Shown piece by piece: positions 27,707-38,190 of a DNA stretch of 64,000 nucleotides. Location: contig OY782766.1 in NCBI GenBank assembly GCA_963678235.1, positions 1,364,001 through 1,428,000 on the forward strand, written 5' to 3'. Origin of the DNA: JABMQB01 sp963678235. GTDB taxonomy: Bacteria; Bacteroidota; Bacteroidia; Bacteroidales; Prolixibacteraceae. Numbering within the stretch: position 1 is the stretch's first letter; each line of letters begins with the position of its first letter. Under the pieces are notes generated by a model. It was not told the origin of the DNA. It saw nothing but the letters and a program-made list of their open reading frames with translations, and ran no database searches. The translations under genes were made by a program, and so were the position numbers.

Positions 27707-28558
27707 TTAAAAGTTGCCACCCAGTACTTTCGAATAAAATAACTTTTGCAGCTCTTTGGTTATTTTGCCCGGCTTTCCGCTATTTATAACCATGCTGTTA
27801 ATCCGTACAACCGGAGTTATTTCACTTCCGGTACCGGTTATAAATAATTCATCTAAATATTCCAGCATATCCTCCGACATTGCTTCCTCCAAAACCTTAA
27901 TACCTTCTTCCCGACATAAATCCAGAACAACTTTTCTAGTTATGCCAGGCAAAATATTATTGGATAATGGATAGGTATAAACTATACCATCCACAACACC
28001 AAACACACTTGAATGTGTGGCTTCAGTAACAAATCCATCTCGTATTAAAATAGTTTCCCCTGCTCCTTTTTTGTAAGCTTTATCAAACAACATGGTATTT
28101 GGCAGTAAGGAAACAGATTTAATATCGCACCTTTGCCAACGTATATCCTTCTCTTTTAAAACCTGGATTCCATGATTCACATTCTGCGTATTTGTAGGAA
28201 GCTGAAAAGTAAACATATAAATCGTCGGTTCCGATTCTGCGCTTAAAAAGTGGATCCTTCTGCCTGAGCCACGTGTAATCTGCAAATACACTCCAGCTTC
28301 ATCGTTACTTAATTCATTTTCTTTTATTAAGCTCGACATTATTCCTTTTAAATCGTCAATATTTTTAAATGGAATATAAATTTGCGCAAGGCTGTTTTTT
28401 AAACGTTCAAGATGCTCCTCCATGCAAAAAGGGATTCCCTTGTAATACTTAATCACCTCATAAACCCCGTCAGCAAAAATAAATCCCCTGTCATCGGGTG
28501 AAATCCTGGCTTCATTCCTCGGAAGAAATTCACCATTTAGGTATACCAATTCTTTCAT
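27707..28558 (-). CDS. dat: D-amino-acid aminotransferase, PLP class IV
   Basis: 283 residues, the length of D-alanine aminotransferases. The start YLNGEFLPRNEARISPDDRG, the conserved FADGVYEVIKYY, the PLP lysine in CDIKSVSLLPN and the phosphate loop region FITGTGSEITPV support the class. It exchanges amino groups between D-amino acids and 2-oxoacids, supplying D-glutamate or D-alanine for cell wall. A branched-chain or aminodeoxychorismate function is less likely given DRGFIFADGVYE and the lysine context. Confidence 0.88.
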   Translation of the reverse strand: MKELVYLNGEFLPRNEARISPDDRGFIFADGVYEVIKYYKGIPFCMEEHLERLKNSLAQIYIPFKNIDDLKGIMSSLIKENELSNDEAGVYLQITRGSGRRIHFLSAESEPTIYMFTFQLPTNTQNVNHGIQVLKEKDIRWQRCDIKSVSLLPNTMLFDKAYKKGAGETILIRDGFVTEATHSSVFGVVDGIVYTYPLSNNILPGITRKVVLDLCREEGIKVLEEAMSEDMLEYLDELFITGTGSEITPVVRINSMVINSGKPGKITKELQKLFYSKVLGGNF

Positions 28559-28793
28559 TTAGTCATGAATTAAAAACTAATTATTTAAAGATAAGTTGCC
28601 CACTTCCCTATTAAGCTTTTAAATAATATACGGGCTATCAAAAGATTATACAAAATACAAACAATTAATAAAAATTCCCGTTAAAAGATACGAATGAGAA
28701 AGGGTTTAATTTATCGAATTTTATTACGATAATTTTTTATAAAACTAAAAGTACTTTTTTATTTTAGAAGTTATTCACCAAGTAATAAAAGTT

Positions 28794-29306
28794 ATGAGGA
28801 AAATCATCTTATTACTAGCCATCGGATTGGTTTTATTTTCAACTGTAGCAGCTCAAAATAAAGAAACCCTTAGCAGAAAAGAACGGAAAAAAGAGAAAAA
28901 AGAAGCAAAGGCAAAAGAAGTAGCAAGTTTAATCGACAACAAAAATTTTATATTTACGGCACAACAGGCAATACCAATGTCAGGACCATCGATAAATTTA
29001 ACGTCAGATTATAACCTGATTTTAGCAGTGGATTCTGCAAAAGCTTTCCTTCCATATTATGGGGTTGCCTACCAGGCAGAATATATGGAAAAAGATGGCG
29101 GCATAAAATTTAATGAGCCGATGTCAAATTACAAGTTGGACTTAAAAAAAGGATTATACAACATCTCATTTACAGCTAATAGCCCAAAAGACCAATACAA
29201 TTGTGTGTTGTCTATTTCAAAATCTGGTTATGCAACGGTACATATATCATGCAACAAAAGACAAGCTATACAATACTCCGGTAGTATTGAAAAGCCTGAA
29301 AATTAG
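28794..29306 (+). CDS. DUF4251 exported protein
   Basis: 170 residues with a signal peptide ending STVAAQ, then a lysine/glutamate-rich stretch (LSRKERKKEKKEAKAKE) and a compact beta domain with DNKNFIFTAQQA, LPYYGVAYQ and YNCVLSISKSGYATVHISC. This layout is the Bacteroidota DUF4251 family; its function is unknown. It probably sits in the periplasm. A separate unit convergent with sfsA, with 2 bases between the stops. Confidence 0.85.
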   Translation: MRKIILLLAIGLVLFSTVAAQNKETLSRKERKKEKKEAKAKEVASLIDNKNFIFTAQQAIPMSGPSINLTSDYNLILAVDSAKAFLPYYGVAYQAEYMEKDGGIKFNEPMSNYKLDLKKGLYNISFTANSPKDQYNCVLSISKSGYATVHISCNKRQAIQYSGSIEKPEN

Positions 29307-29308
29307 AT

Positions 29309-30001
29309 TTATAATTGAAAAGGGATAATCTTATGGATTTTTGTTTCCTCAGGAGTTACCATAACTTGCAATGGAATAATTTCAACACCTGCATTGTACA
29401 CCTCTTTTAATGCCTGTGCATATTTCGGGTCGATTTGTTTTGCTGGTGCAAAATCCGTAACGTCTGTTCGTTGAATTATGTATACCATTACAGCCCTGAG
29501 TCCTTCTTCCTTTACGTTTTTTAAAGTCAACAAATGTTTTAATCCACGACTGGTAACGGCATCGGGGAACAATGCAAAATTTCCACTTTTATAGGTTACG
29601 TTTTTTACTTCAATGAAACATTTTTCATGGCTATTTTCAGCGTACACATCAAAACGGCTGTCACCGAACCGAACTTCCCTTTGAACAAAATCATACCCTT
29701 CCAGCCCAGGCAAATTTCCTGCCTTCACTTCTTCATAAACTAAAGTATTCGGATTATTGGTATTGATACCTACCCAGGATTCATTGATCTTAATCATTTC
29801 CCAGGTAAACCTGGTTTTCCTTTCTGGATCGTTAACCGGGGTTAAAAAAACTTCAGCCCCTTCCACAATGCATGATTTCATCGAACCGGAATTGGTACAA
29901 TGCGCTACAACTATTTCGCCATCATCAAGTTTAATATCCGCCAAGAAGCGCTTATATCTTTGAATTAAAGTACCATGAACCAATTTTTCTTTAAACCTCA
30001 T
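29309..30001 (-). CDS. sfsA: SfsA family DNA/RNA nuclease-like protein
   Basis: 230 residues, family length. Conserved stretches are HGTLIQRYKRFLADI, CTNSGSMKSCIVEGAEV, FTWEMI and the nuclease-like core CFIEVKNVTY with PDAVTSRGLKHL. SfsA was first tied to maltose gene expression in E. coli; it has a nucleic-acid-binding OB region and a restriction-like core. Its start overlaps the stop of the regulator upstream by 4 bases (ATGA), so both are one operon. Confidence 0.93.
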   Translation of the reverse strand: MRFKEKLVHGTLIQRYKRFLADIKLDDGEIVVAHCTNSGSMKSCIVEGAEVFLTPVNDPERKTRFTWEMIKINESWVGINTNNPNTLVYEEVKAGNLPGLEGYDFVQREVRFGDSRFDVYAENSHEKCFIEVKNVTYKSGNFALFPDAVTSRGLKHLLTLKNVKEEGLRAVMVYIIQRTDVTDFAPAKQIDPKYAQALKEVYNAGVEIIPLQVMVTPEETKIHKIIPFQL

Positions 30002-30813
30002 GCTTTAGCAGTTTTCTTTCCGATTTTTTTTCGAATATGTTTGATGTCCGATTGAATGCTCTTTAACGATTTGCTTATCATTTCATTGGAATTAATTCCT
30101 TCCGGTAACTCCTCACTAATAAAATGTACGAATCGCCAGATTTCTTTCACTTCCGAAATTGGAATTTCATATGCATCGTAGTCCGTATTTAGGGAAATCA
30201 ATTTTAGCTTTCCATACCTTCTCAATTTGTTTTCAGCCAATTTAAAAACAATTCCATCGTCAAGGGTTAAAATTATATATGCTTCGCCATCTTTCACCGA
30301 GAGCCAGTCCTGAACAAATTCGCCAGTAACCCATGCTTTATCAGGAATTGGCAACATAGAATCTCCTTTTATCTGAAAGGTTCGGTACTTTTTATCTTTT
30401 GATAAAAAAGGCAGTTGGAATTTTGGCAATTCACTTATAAATTCAGGATCATAATATCCTTGTGTATAGCCGGCTTTTGCCTTTTCAGGCACAAGTTCAA
30501 TATTTTCATTATTGCTTTCATCAACGGTAGTTGCCAATATCCGAATCTTTGATCCTTTCAAATAAACATCTTCCCCATTTTCAAGCATATAGATTTGTTG
30601 CTGGGTTAATTTGCTCAAATCAACCTTTAACATGGTATCAACTGAAATATTGTAGTATTTTGAGAACAAGAGCAATGCTGAAATTCCGGGCATTGCAACC
30701 TCATTTTCATAGCCACTTAGGGTCGATCTTTTCATTCCTAAGGCTACTGCAACTTCGTCTTGTGTTCGTTTTTTCCTTTTCCTGAGAAATTTAATGTTCG
30801 ATGCAAAATTCAT
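29998..30813 (-). CDS. XRE-type regulator with S24/LexA-like C-terminal domain
   Basis: 271 residues. The N-terminal helix-turn-helix is residues ~5-60 (TQDEVAVALGMKRSTLSGYE). The C-terminal part, with YRTFQIKGDSMLPIPDKAW and the lysine region GIVFKLAENKLRRYG, resembles the S24 peptidase/LexA fold: GDSML carries the usual serine, and a lysine is placed about 60 residues later. A clear Ala-Gly cleavage site is not seen, so the fold may serve sensing or dimerisation rather than self-cleavage. The tail is basic. It is upstream of sfsA in one operon; targets are unknown. Confidence 0.85.
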   Translation of the reverse strand: MNFASNIKFLRKRKKRTQDEVAVALGMKRSTLSGYENEVAMPGISALLLFSKYYNISVDTMLKVDLSKLTQQQIYMLENGEDVYLKGSKIRILATTVDESNNENIELVPEKAKAGYTQGYYDPEFISELPKFQLPFLSKDKKYRTFQIKGDSMLPIPDKAWVTGEFVQDWLSVKDGEAYIILTLDDGIVFKLAENKLRRYGKLKLISLNTDYDAYEIPISEVKEIWRFVHFISEELPEGINSNEMISKSLKSIQSDIKHIRKKIGKKTAKA

Positions 30814-30928
30814 AATAACCCTTGATTATATTATTGGCACAAATTACGATTACCAATTAATCAAAAGTACGTCTTATTGCCCGCAATTCAAAATTAAAAA
30901 TATAGCTATTTGATTTCGTTTACTTTTA

Positions 30929-31966
30929 TTAGAGTTGTGTCCTGGCAAAAGGTACTACATTCTGGTCAACGAATTCTTTGTTGAGATATTTAAAATATCC
31001 GGTAATGGCAATCATTGCAGCATTATCCATTGTATATTCGAACTTAGGAATATACAAATTCCATTTTCTTTTCTTTGCCTCTGAATAAAGCGCATCCCTT
31101 AACCCTGAATTTGCAGATACACCGCCAGCAACCGTAACTTCCTTTATCTCGGTTTCTTTTACTGCCTTTTTTAGTTTTCCCAGCAAAATATCAATTATCG
31201 TATATTGAAGTGAGGCACATAAATCTTCTTTATTTTCCTCAATAAAATCAGGATTTTCTTTTATCCTATCGCGCAAAAAATAAAGGAAATTGGTCTTCAG
31301 CCCCGAGAAACTATAATCCAAATCTTTAATTTTTGGCCTGGAGAATTCAAATTTAAACGGATCTCCGAGTTTAGCCAATTTATCAACATGCGGACCACCG
31401 GGATATGGTAATCCCATAACTTTTGCGCATTTATCAAAAGCCTCACCTGCAGCATCATCAATGGTCTGGCCTATAACCTTCATATGTAGGTGGTCTTCCA
31501 CCAATATTATTTGAGAATTGCCCCCGGAAACCAACAAACATAAAAACGGAAATTTTGGAGGATTATAATGAACCTCCTTTTCCTGGATAAATAAAGCAAG
31601 AACATGGCCTTGCAAATGATTAACTTCTATTAATGGAATATCTGACGCCAAAGCAAATCCCTTTGCAAACGATGTTCCTACCAATAACGACCCCAACAAA
31701 CCTGGGCCCCTTGTAAATGCTATCGCACTTATTTCTGGCATTTCAATACCCGCCTTTTTAATAGCCTGATGAACTACCGGGATTATGTTTTGCTGATGTG
31801 CCCTTGAAGCCAGCTCTGGAACAACCCCTCCATACTCTTCGTGTACTTTTTGGCTGGCAACAATATTTGAAAGTATAATACCATCTTTTATAATTGCAGC
31901 CGATGTATCATCGCAAGATGACTCTATTCCTAAGATAACAATCCCCTTCTCTTTAACAGCCAACAT
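30929..31966 (-). CDS. tsaD: tRNA threonylcarbamoyladenosine synthase subunit TsaD
   Basis: 345 residues. With TsaB, TsaC and TsaE it makes t6A37 in tRNAs that read ANN codons. The ASKHA ATPase fold starts ILGIESSCDDTSAAII, the metal ligands are in VNHLQGHVLALF, and later motifs are LLVSGGNSQIILV, DDAAGEAFDKCAKVMGLPYP and VAGGVSANSGLR. It is single, divergent from the tamB-like gene across about 50-90 bases depending on that start. Confidence 0.96.
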   Translation of the reverse strand: MLAVKEKGIVILGIESSCDDTSAAIIKDGIILSNIVASQKVHEEYGGVVPELASRAHQQNIIPVVHQAIKKAGIEMPEISAIAFTRGPGLLGSLLVGTSFAKGFALASDIPLIEVNHLQGHVLALFIQEKEVHYNPPKFPFLCLLVSGGNSQIILVEDHLHMKVIGQTIDDAAGEAFDKCAKVMGLPYPGGPHVDKLAKLGDPFKFEFSRPKIKDLDYSFSGLKTNFLYFLRDRIKENPDFIEENKEDLCASLQYTIIDILLGKLKKAVKETEIKEVTVAGGVSANSGLRDALYSEAKKRKWNLYIPKFEYTMDNAAMIAITGYFKYLNKEFVDQNVVPFARTQL

Positions 31967-32013
31967 ATTAAATAATTCAAAAAAACGTTTTTATAAGAAA
32001 TACACGTTAATAG

Positions 32014-35000
32014 TTGCATGCATTTTGTATACTTTTGCAAAAACACCACAAAGTTATCAAAAAAGGCTGGAAAATAACGATAATAATTTTTGCCGTAATT
32101 GGTTTAATTACGGCAAGTTCACTCATTGTATTAAATAGTGAAATTGCCCAAACTTTTATCATTCAAAAAATTGCCAACACATTCACCAAAAACACATCGG
32201 CAAAAATTAGCATTGGAAAAGTTCGAATTGCATTTTTCAATAAAGTAATCCTTGAGGATGTTGCCATCCTCGACACCAAAACCGATACCCTTTTATATGC
32301 AAAATCAATTAGTTCAAAAATTGACTCCTTCAATTACAAAGGAAAAAAGGCGGCACTTAAACAAATACAATTCAAACAGGCGAAATTTAATATCCAAAAG
32401 GATACCAGCAACACTTACAATTTTCAATTTTTAATTGAGGCTTTAAAAAAGCAACCTAAAAATAGCCAACAACCTTGGAATATTACTTGTAACAGCATCC
32501 AACTTTCCAGGTCGGAATTTGCGTATAGTGATGTATCCAAAACCACAGCCAGAGATTTGCAACTAACTGATTTTAATATAGAAGTTAGCGAGCTATCTTT
32601 TAAAAATCAAAGGATTTCATGTACTATTAAAGGCTTATCGTTCATTGATCCCGGGTCATTCCATCTGGAAAAACTATCGACAAATGCCCTTTACATGGAT
32701 GGAAAAGTATCGTTATCCAATTTATCAGTGTTAACGGAGTACTCAAATATTGAAGAAGCTGAATTTGAGCTGAACTGGGAAAAAGACAGCATTCGAAACT
32801 TTCGCAACGAAAAGCTAAATCTCGATTTAAATGAATCAGAAATTAGCCTTGAAGACTTGGCTTCATTCGTACCTTCCTTAAAAGGCATGGATTTAAAAGC
32901 TTCATTATCAGGAAATTTTAGTGGAAGCTTTAACAATTTAAAAGGACACGATGTTATCTTAACAGTTGGCGACAGCACCTATTTAGATTGCAATTTTTCC
33001 TTAAACGACATGTCCTCTATTAAAGATATGTTTATCTTCCTGGATATTAAAAACACACAAATCGATTTTAACGATTTAGGCAAAATTAAATTACCCTCCA
33101 AAGCAAAAACGCAAAACCTTGTATTTCCAAAGCAATTGTTGGATGCAGGGCTTGTTACCTATGAAGGAAATTTTACCGGATTTATAAACGACTTTGTTTC
33201 TTATGGCAAACTTAAGAGTAAAATGGGGGATATTACCACAGATATTTCCATTGTGCCAAACGAAGAGGGACAGATTGTTTTAAATGGGGAACTAGCCACA
33301 AATAAATTTAAAGCCGGACTTCTATTCGCAAATAACAGGCTTGGGGAAATAACCTTCTCGGGCGATACCTATGGCATGTACGATAGTCAATCCGGAAATT
33401 TCAACGGTACATTTCAAGGACTAATCAATTCGATTGATATTAACAACTACATTTATAAAAACATCCGTTTGGATGGAGGTTTCTTCGACAAAAAATTCGA
33501 CGGGTATTTGTCCATTGACGACCCCAACCTACGCCTTGACTTTCAGGGGATTCTAAATTTAAAACCCGCAATCCCACAATTTGATTTCGACCTCTTTTTA
33601 TACAATGCCGACCTTAAAGCACTCCATATTGATACGTATAATGAAATATCGGACCTGGCTTTTCAAATGAAGGCAAATTTCACTGGAAATAGTATCGATA
33701 ACCTTGTTGGGTCCATTAAAATTGAAAACGGAAATTACAGAAACGAAAATGGTGACCTGCCTTTAAGCGGGGTAACCCTCCAGAGTGTCAATTCAGATGA
33801 ATTTGAAAAGCTGCAATTCTTTTCGGAATATGCCGATGTATCTATAGCCGGAAACTACGATTTTATTTCATTAAAAAACAGCATCTTAAAAATAGTACAT
33901 TCTGAAATCCCTGCATACAAATACCACCCGGGTGAAAATGCCAAACCCAATAATTTTGAATATCAGTTTGACGGGAAAGACCTTGGAAAAATCGTTTCCT
34001 TATTTAAGCCCGAATTAACTATTATAAAACCATTTGCCATCGAAGGGAATATTAATTCGGCCGATGATAAATTCAACATTTCGGGAAATATACCGGGGAT
34101 CAACTATAAAAATATGGTTTTGAGGGACATCTCCATTTTTGCCGATGCCGATGAATCTATAAATTCAAGTGTCAAACTGGGTGAGTTTCATACAGAGAGC
34201 GGGCTTAGCCTTTACAATGTGGCACTGATTACCGAAACCAATTCAAATAAAACCAGCGCAAACCTGACCTGGAACAATTACCATAAGTTAACCTATAGTG
34301 GAGGCATAAATACCGAAGTAACATTCCAAAAGAGCAACAATAGCATAGTGCCTAAAGCAATCATAAATGTGAGCCCCTCAAAAGTTTACATTGCCGATAC
34401 TTTATGGCATATTGATGAAGCCATAATTACAATTGACTCAACCTCCATTGCTTTTGACAACCTTAGATTTCATCACCAAGACCAACTTTTTGAAGGCAAC
34501 GGAAAAATTTCAGAAAACAAATCGGACAAATTGCTTCTTTATTTCAATAATATAGGTTTAAAACAGTTGGACAAATACCTTCAGGTGGAAACAGAAGTAG
34601 ACGGAATATTAAACGGCTCAATTGGAGTTTCCGATGTTTACGGGCAAACTTTCCTCAGTTCAAATGCAACAATAAGCGATTTATTTTTCCGGGACCAATC
34701 GTTGGGTAAACTTTCATTTATAAATGAATGGAACAATGAACAAAATGTGGTAAACACCAATTTAACAATTGAAAATCATCAAAAAGAACAACTTTCAGCA
34801 TTAGGTTATTACGATCCGGTTAATAATTATTTAAATTTCAATGCAAAATTTGACCATTTGTCTTTGGTTTTCCTTGAAAAATTAATCCGAAACAACTTTT
34901 CAAATTTCCATGGTGATGCAATTGGGGAAATGCATGTTTATGGAAATCCACAAAAAATAATGATGGATGGTATTGTAATGGCTGAAAATGCAGGCTTAAC

Positions 35001-36441
35001 AATCGACAATACGCAGGTGAGCTATCACTTTTCCGATTCTGTCATATTTTCAAAAGATTCAATCATATTTGACCATATTCAGATTCATGATGTTGAAAAT
35101 AACTGGGGACTACTTAACGGATACATTACACAGGATAATTTCAGGAATATGAAATACGATATCGATGTCTCCTCTCCAAAAATAATTGCATTGAATACTT
35201 CTCCAAAAGACAATGAAATATTTTATGGCCGTGTTTATGGTAACGGTGATCTATCGGTAACAGGAAATAGGTCAAAAGTACGGCTCGATGGAAGTGCAAC
35301 AACACTCCCGGGAACAAACGTCAATATATCGTTGGAATACGGAGAGGACGCGGAGACATATGATTTTATCCAATTTGTAAAACATGAATCGTTTTTAGAT
35401 GAAAAAGAGGAACTCTTTGTCTCCAATGAAGATAACTCTTTTGATATGAACCTAACCATAAATGCCACGCCCGATGCCAAAGTGCAAATTATTTACAACT
35501 CGCAATTGGGCGACATTATTAAAGCAGAAGGTGAAGGGGTAATGCGGTTTGCAATGGATAAAGAAGGTAATATCGAACTCTATGGGGATTATAAAATTGC
35601 CAAAGGAGATTATTTATTTACCTTACAGAATATTATCAATAAAAAATTTACGATTGGCGAAGGTAGTTCAATTGTGTGGACAGGCGATCCTTATAATGCA
35701 AACATCGACATCAACGCTGTTTATAAGTTAAAGGCATCATTATATGAATTGTTTGTGAATTCATATGAAAATATTGACTACACTCAAAGGATTCCGGTGG
35801 ATAGTAAGATTATCCTTACGGATGAATTAATTAATCCCACCATAAAATTTGACATTGAATTTCCAACAGCAGAAGATCGGATTGTTGATGAACTGCAACA
35901 ATTTTTCAATACCGAAGAAGAAATGAACAGACAGATTTTGTCTTTATTGGTTTTGGGGCAATTCTACACCCCTGAATACATGCGCGGAACATATGAAGCG
36001 TCTTCCACAAACGTAATAGGAACAACTGCCAGTGAGCTTTTCTCTAACCAGTTAAGCAAATGGTTATCGCAAATTAGCAATAATTGGGACATTGGCTTAA
36101 ACTATCGTCCAAGTACGCAGCTTACCAACGATGAAGTTGAACTTGCATTAAGCACCCAGATATTTAACGACAGGGTAACAATTAATGGTAACGTGGGGAA
36201 CAATGCCAACCCTACCGACAACAATAACAGCCAATTGGTAGGTGATTTTGATTTGAAAGTCAAACTTACCGATAATGGGAAACTACAACTTAAAGCATAT
36301 AACCGATCAAACAATAATTTGATTTACGAAACCGCTCCATACACACAAGGGTTAGGATTTACTTATAAAGAAGAATTTAATACCATGGAGGAGTTATTAG
36401 ACAAATTCATTAGCCTTTTCAAAAGCAAAAAAAGACAATAA
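32014..36441 (+). CDS. tamB: TamB-like inner-membrane-anchored translocation/assembly protein
   Basis: About 1,460-1,475 residues. An N-terminal membrane anchor (WKITIIIFAVIGLITASSLI) is followed by a very long run of beta repeats (AsmA/TamB-like) and the C-terminal DUF490 region with EEEMNRQILSLLVLGQFYTP and SELFSNQLSKWLSQ. TamB-type proteins bridge the envelope and are linked to outer-membrane protein assembly and phospholipid transport. The start is unclear: the frame has only TTG codons at 32014 and 32035, no ATG, and the motif IKKGWKI, where relatives would begin MKK, has ATC at 32056. No tamA is adjacent. Confidence 0.88.
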   Translation: MHAFCILLQKHHKVIKKGWKITIIIFAVIGLITASSLIVLNSEIAQTFIIQKIANTFTKNTSAKISIGKVRIAFFNKVILEDVAILDTKTDTLLYAKSISSKIDSFNYKGKKAALKQIQFKQAKFNIQKDTSNTYNFQFLIEALKKQPKNSQQPWNITCNSIQLSRSEFAYSDVSKTTARDLQLTDFNIEVSELSFKNQRISCTIKGLSFIDPGSFHLEKLSTNALYMDGKVSLSNLSVLTEYSNIEEAEFELNWEKDSIRNFRNEKLNLDLNESEISLEDLASFVPSLKGMDLKASLSGNFSGSFNNLKGHDVILTVGDSTYLDCNFSLNDMSSIKDMFIFLDIKNTQIDFNDLGKIKLPSKAKTQNLVFPKQLLDAGLVTYEGNFTGFINDFVSYGKLKSKMGDITTDISIVPNEEGQIVLNGELATNKFKAGLLFANNRLGEITFSGDTYGMYDSQSGNFNGTFQGLINSIDINNYIYKNIRLDGGFFDKKFDGYLSIDDPNLRLDFQGILNLKPAIPQFDFDLFLYNADLKALHIDTYNEISDLAFQMKANFTGNSIDNLVGSIKIENGNYRNENGDLPLSGVTLQSVNSDEFEKLQFFSEYADVSIAGNYDFISLKNSILKIVHSEIPAYKYHPGENAKPNNFEYQFDGKDLGKIVSLFKPELTIIKPFAIEGNINSADDKFNISGNIPGINYKNMVLRDISIFADADESINSSVKLGEFHTESGLSLYNVALITETNSNKTSANLTWNNYHKLTYSGGINTEVTFQKSNNSIVPKAIINVSPSKVYIADTLWHIDEAIITIDSTSIAFDNLRFHHQDQLFEGNGKISENKSDKLLLYFNNIGLKQLDKYLQVETEVDGILNGSIGVSDVYGQTFLSSNATISDLFFRDQSLGKLSFINEWNNEQNVVNTNLTIENHQKEQLSALGYYDPVNNYLNFNAKFDHLSLVFLEKLIRNNFSNFHGDAIGEMHVYGNPQKIMMDGIVMAENAGLTIDNTQVSYHFSDSVIFSKDSIIFDHIQIHDVENNWGLLNGYITQDNFRNMKYDIDVSSPKIIALNTSPKDNEIFYGRVYGNGDLSVTGNRSKVRLDGSATTLPGTNVNISLEYGEDAETYDFIQFVKHESFLDEKEELFVSNEDNSFDMNLTINATPDAKVQIIYNSQLGDIIKAEGEGVMRFAMDKEGNIELYGDYKIAKGDYLFTLQNIINKKFTIGEGSSIVWTGDPYNANIDINAVYKLKASLYELFVNSYENIDYTQRIPVDSKIILTDELINPTIKFDIEFPTAEDRIVDELQQFFNTEEEMNRQILSLLVLGQFYTPEYMRGTYEASSTNVIGTTASELFSNQLSKWLSQISNNWDIGLNYRPSTQLTNDEVELALSTQIFNDRVTINGNVGNNANPTDNNNSQLVGDFDLKVKLTDNGKLQLKAYNRSNNNLIYETAPYTQGLGFTYKEEFNTMEELLDKFISLFKSKKRQ
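32030..32037 (+). promoter_or_regulatory. -7 box before the tamB-like gene
   Basis: TACTTTTG followed by C matches TAnnTTTGC. It overlaps the TTG at 32035, so if it is used, neither TTG can be the start codon. The -33 region is weak. Confidence 0.4.
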
Positions 36442-36598
36442 AAGCCATTATTTTTCTTCAAAAATATGCTCTCCAACAGTTAATTCAGAATTAAATGTAG
36501 AAATTTGTTAATTCTTGAATTCGCATGGCTTTCTGACCATATTTTTTAAGCATAAAATTATATTTTAGCACACTTAAATTTTAACTTAAATCAAAATT

Positions 36599-38041
36599 AT
36601 GTTTGCATTAATGGTGATTATATTTGTTCTGGGGTACACAGCTATCGCCCTTGAACATCCACTTAAAATTGACAAAGCTGCTTCTGCTTTAATAACAGGA
36701 ACATTATTGTGGGCAATTTACGCCTTAAACCATCACGGGTTGTTAGAATTAGACTTAAGCCCGGCGTGGCATCATATTACCGGTGCTGCAAACGATGTCA
36801 TTAACTATGTGAAACCCAATGTTGATGCAGGGCATTTTAACAAGTTGTGGGGAACAACAGTGGATGTTGCAAGCAATCAAAGTGAATTTGTTAAACATGA
36901 CCTTGAGCATCACCTGGTTGAAATTGCGGAAATACTATTTTTCCTCTTAGGTGCTATGACCATTGTAGAAACAGTAGATCAACACCAAGGTTTTAAATTG
37001 ATCACAGATAAAATTAAAACGACCAATAAAGTTAAGCTTCTTTGGATTTTAAGCACTTTAACCTTTTTCATGTCAGCTGCCCTTGACAACCTTACAACAA
37101 CCATTGTTTTGGTTGCATTGTTAAGAAAACTAATTGACGATCAAAAAACAAGGTGGTTTTTTGCCAGTATGGTAGTATTAGCTGCAAATGCTGGTGGCGC
37201 ATGGTCGCCTATTGGTGATGTAACAACCATTATGTTATGGATTGGCGGACAGGTTACTGCAATGAAAATAATCATCGGGGTTTTCCTTCCAAGTTTAATG
37301 ACTATGGTTGTTCCTCTCGTTATTGTTTCGTTCACTACGAAAGGTGAAATAACCCGTCCTCAATTAAACAAAGGGGAGACAAAAGAATTTACAACAGTGT
37401 TTGAAAGAAAACTAATGCTTATTTTGGGAGTTTCTGCATTACTATTTGTGCCTGTATTTAAAACCGTTACCCACCTGCCCCCATATATGGGAATGTTGTT
37501 TGGTTTAGGTATTATATGGTTAGTGACAGAGTTGATGCATAAAAACAAACCATTAGCAGACAAAAGAAAATTATCGGTAATTGGCGTCCTGCAGAAAGTA
37601 GATGTGCCTACAATTTTCTTCTTTTTAGGAATATTATCTGCTGTAGCTGCCCTACAGTCAATAGGGCACCTAAATGTCCTTGCAAAAGTGCTTGAGGCTA
37701 AATTTCATAATATTTACATTATTAACCTGATTATTGGTATACTCTCATCAGTTGTTGACAACGTCCCCTTGGTTGCCGGAGCGATGGGTATGTACCCAAT
37801 AGTAGAGGCTGGGACAACCGGATTTCTTGCAGACTTTGTTGTTGATGGAAGGTTCTGGGAATTCCTTGCATATTGTGCAGGAACGGGAGGTAGTATATTA
37901 ATTATTGGCTCTGCTGCTGGTGTTGCTGCGATGGGTCTTGAAAAAATAGACTTTATTTGGTACTTAAAAAAGATATCATTGCTTGCATTAATAGGGTATT
38001 TGGCTGGTGCAGCAACTTATTATGTAATGTTTGGCTTGTAA
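36599..38041 (+). CDS. nhaD: NhaD-type Na+/H+ antiporter
   Basis: 480 residues with about 12-13 membrane segments. The start FALMVIIFVLGYTAIALEHP, the ion-binding region SAALDNLTTTIVLVALLR, the sequence NAGGAWSPIGDVTTIMLWI and SSVVDNVPLVAGAMG are conserved in the NhaD family. It exports sodium (or lithium) in exchange for protons at the inner membrane, useful in saline habitats. A single-gene unit with a strong terminator. Confidence 0.94.
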   Translation: MFALMVIIFVLGYTAIALEHPLKIDKAASALITGTLLWAIYALNHHGLLELDLSPAWHHITGAANDVINYVKPNVDAGHFNKLWGTTVDVASNQSEFVKHDLEHHLVEIAEILFFLLGAMTIVETVDQHQGFKLITDKIKTTNKVKLLWILSTLTFFMSAALDNLTTTIVLVALLRKLIDDQKTRWFFASMVVLAANAGGAWSPIGDVTTIMLWIGGQVTAMKIIIGVFLPSLMTMVVPLVIVSFTTKGEITRPQLNKGETKEFTTVFERKLMLILGVSALLFVPVFKTVTHLPPYMGMLFGLGIIWLVTELMHKNKPLADKRKLSVIGVLQKVDVPTIFFFLGILSAVAALQSIGHLNVLAKVLEAKFHNIYIINLIIGILSSVVDNVPLVAGAMGMYPIVEAGTTGFLADFVVDGRFWEFLAYCAGTGGSILIIGSAAGVAAMGLEKIDFIWYLKKISLLALIGYLAGAATYYVMFGL

Positions 38042-38126
38042 TAGAAATTAAACACTGTTTTGTTCATAACTCAACAATCACTGGGGTTACGAACTTAAAA
38101 CTGTAAGATAATATTAAGTAATTTTA

Positions 38127-38160
38127 CGGGGTATAATAAATTGTATTATACCTCGTTTTT
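38127..38160 (+). terminator. Terminator of nhaD
   Basis: CGGGGTATAATA and TATTATACCTCG form a twelve-pair stem with one wobble and a five-base loop, followed by TTTTTT. It separates nhaD from the exbB operon. Confidence 0.85.
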
Positions 38161-38190
38161 TATGTAGTCAACTCAGAAATTATTATAAAA

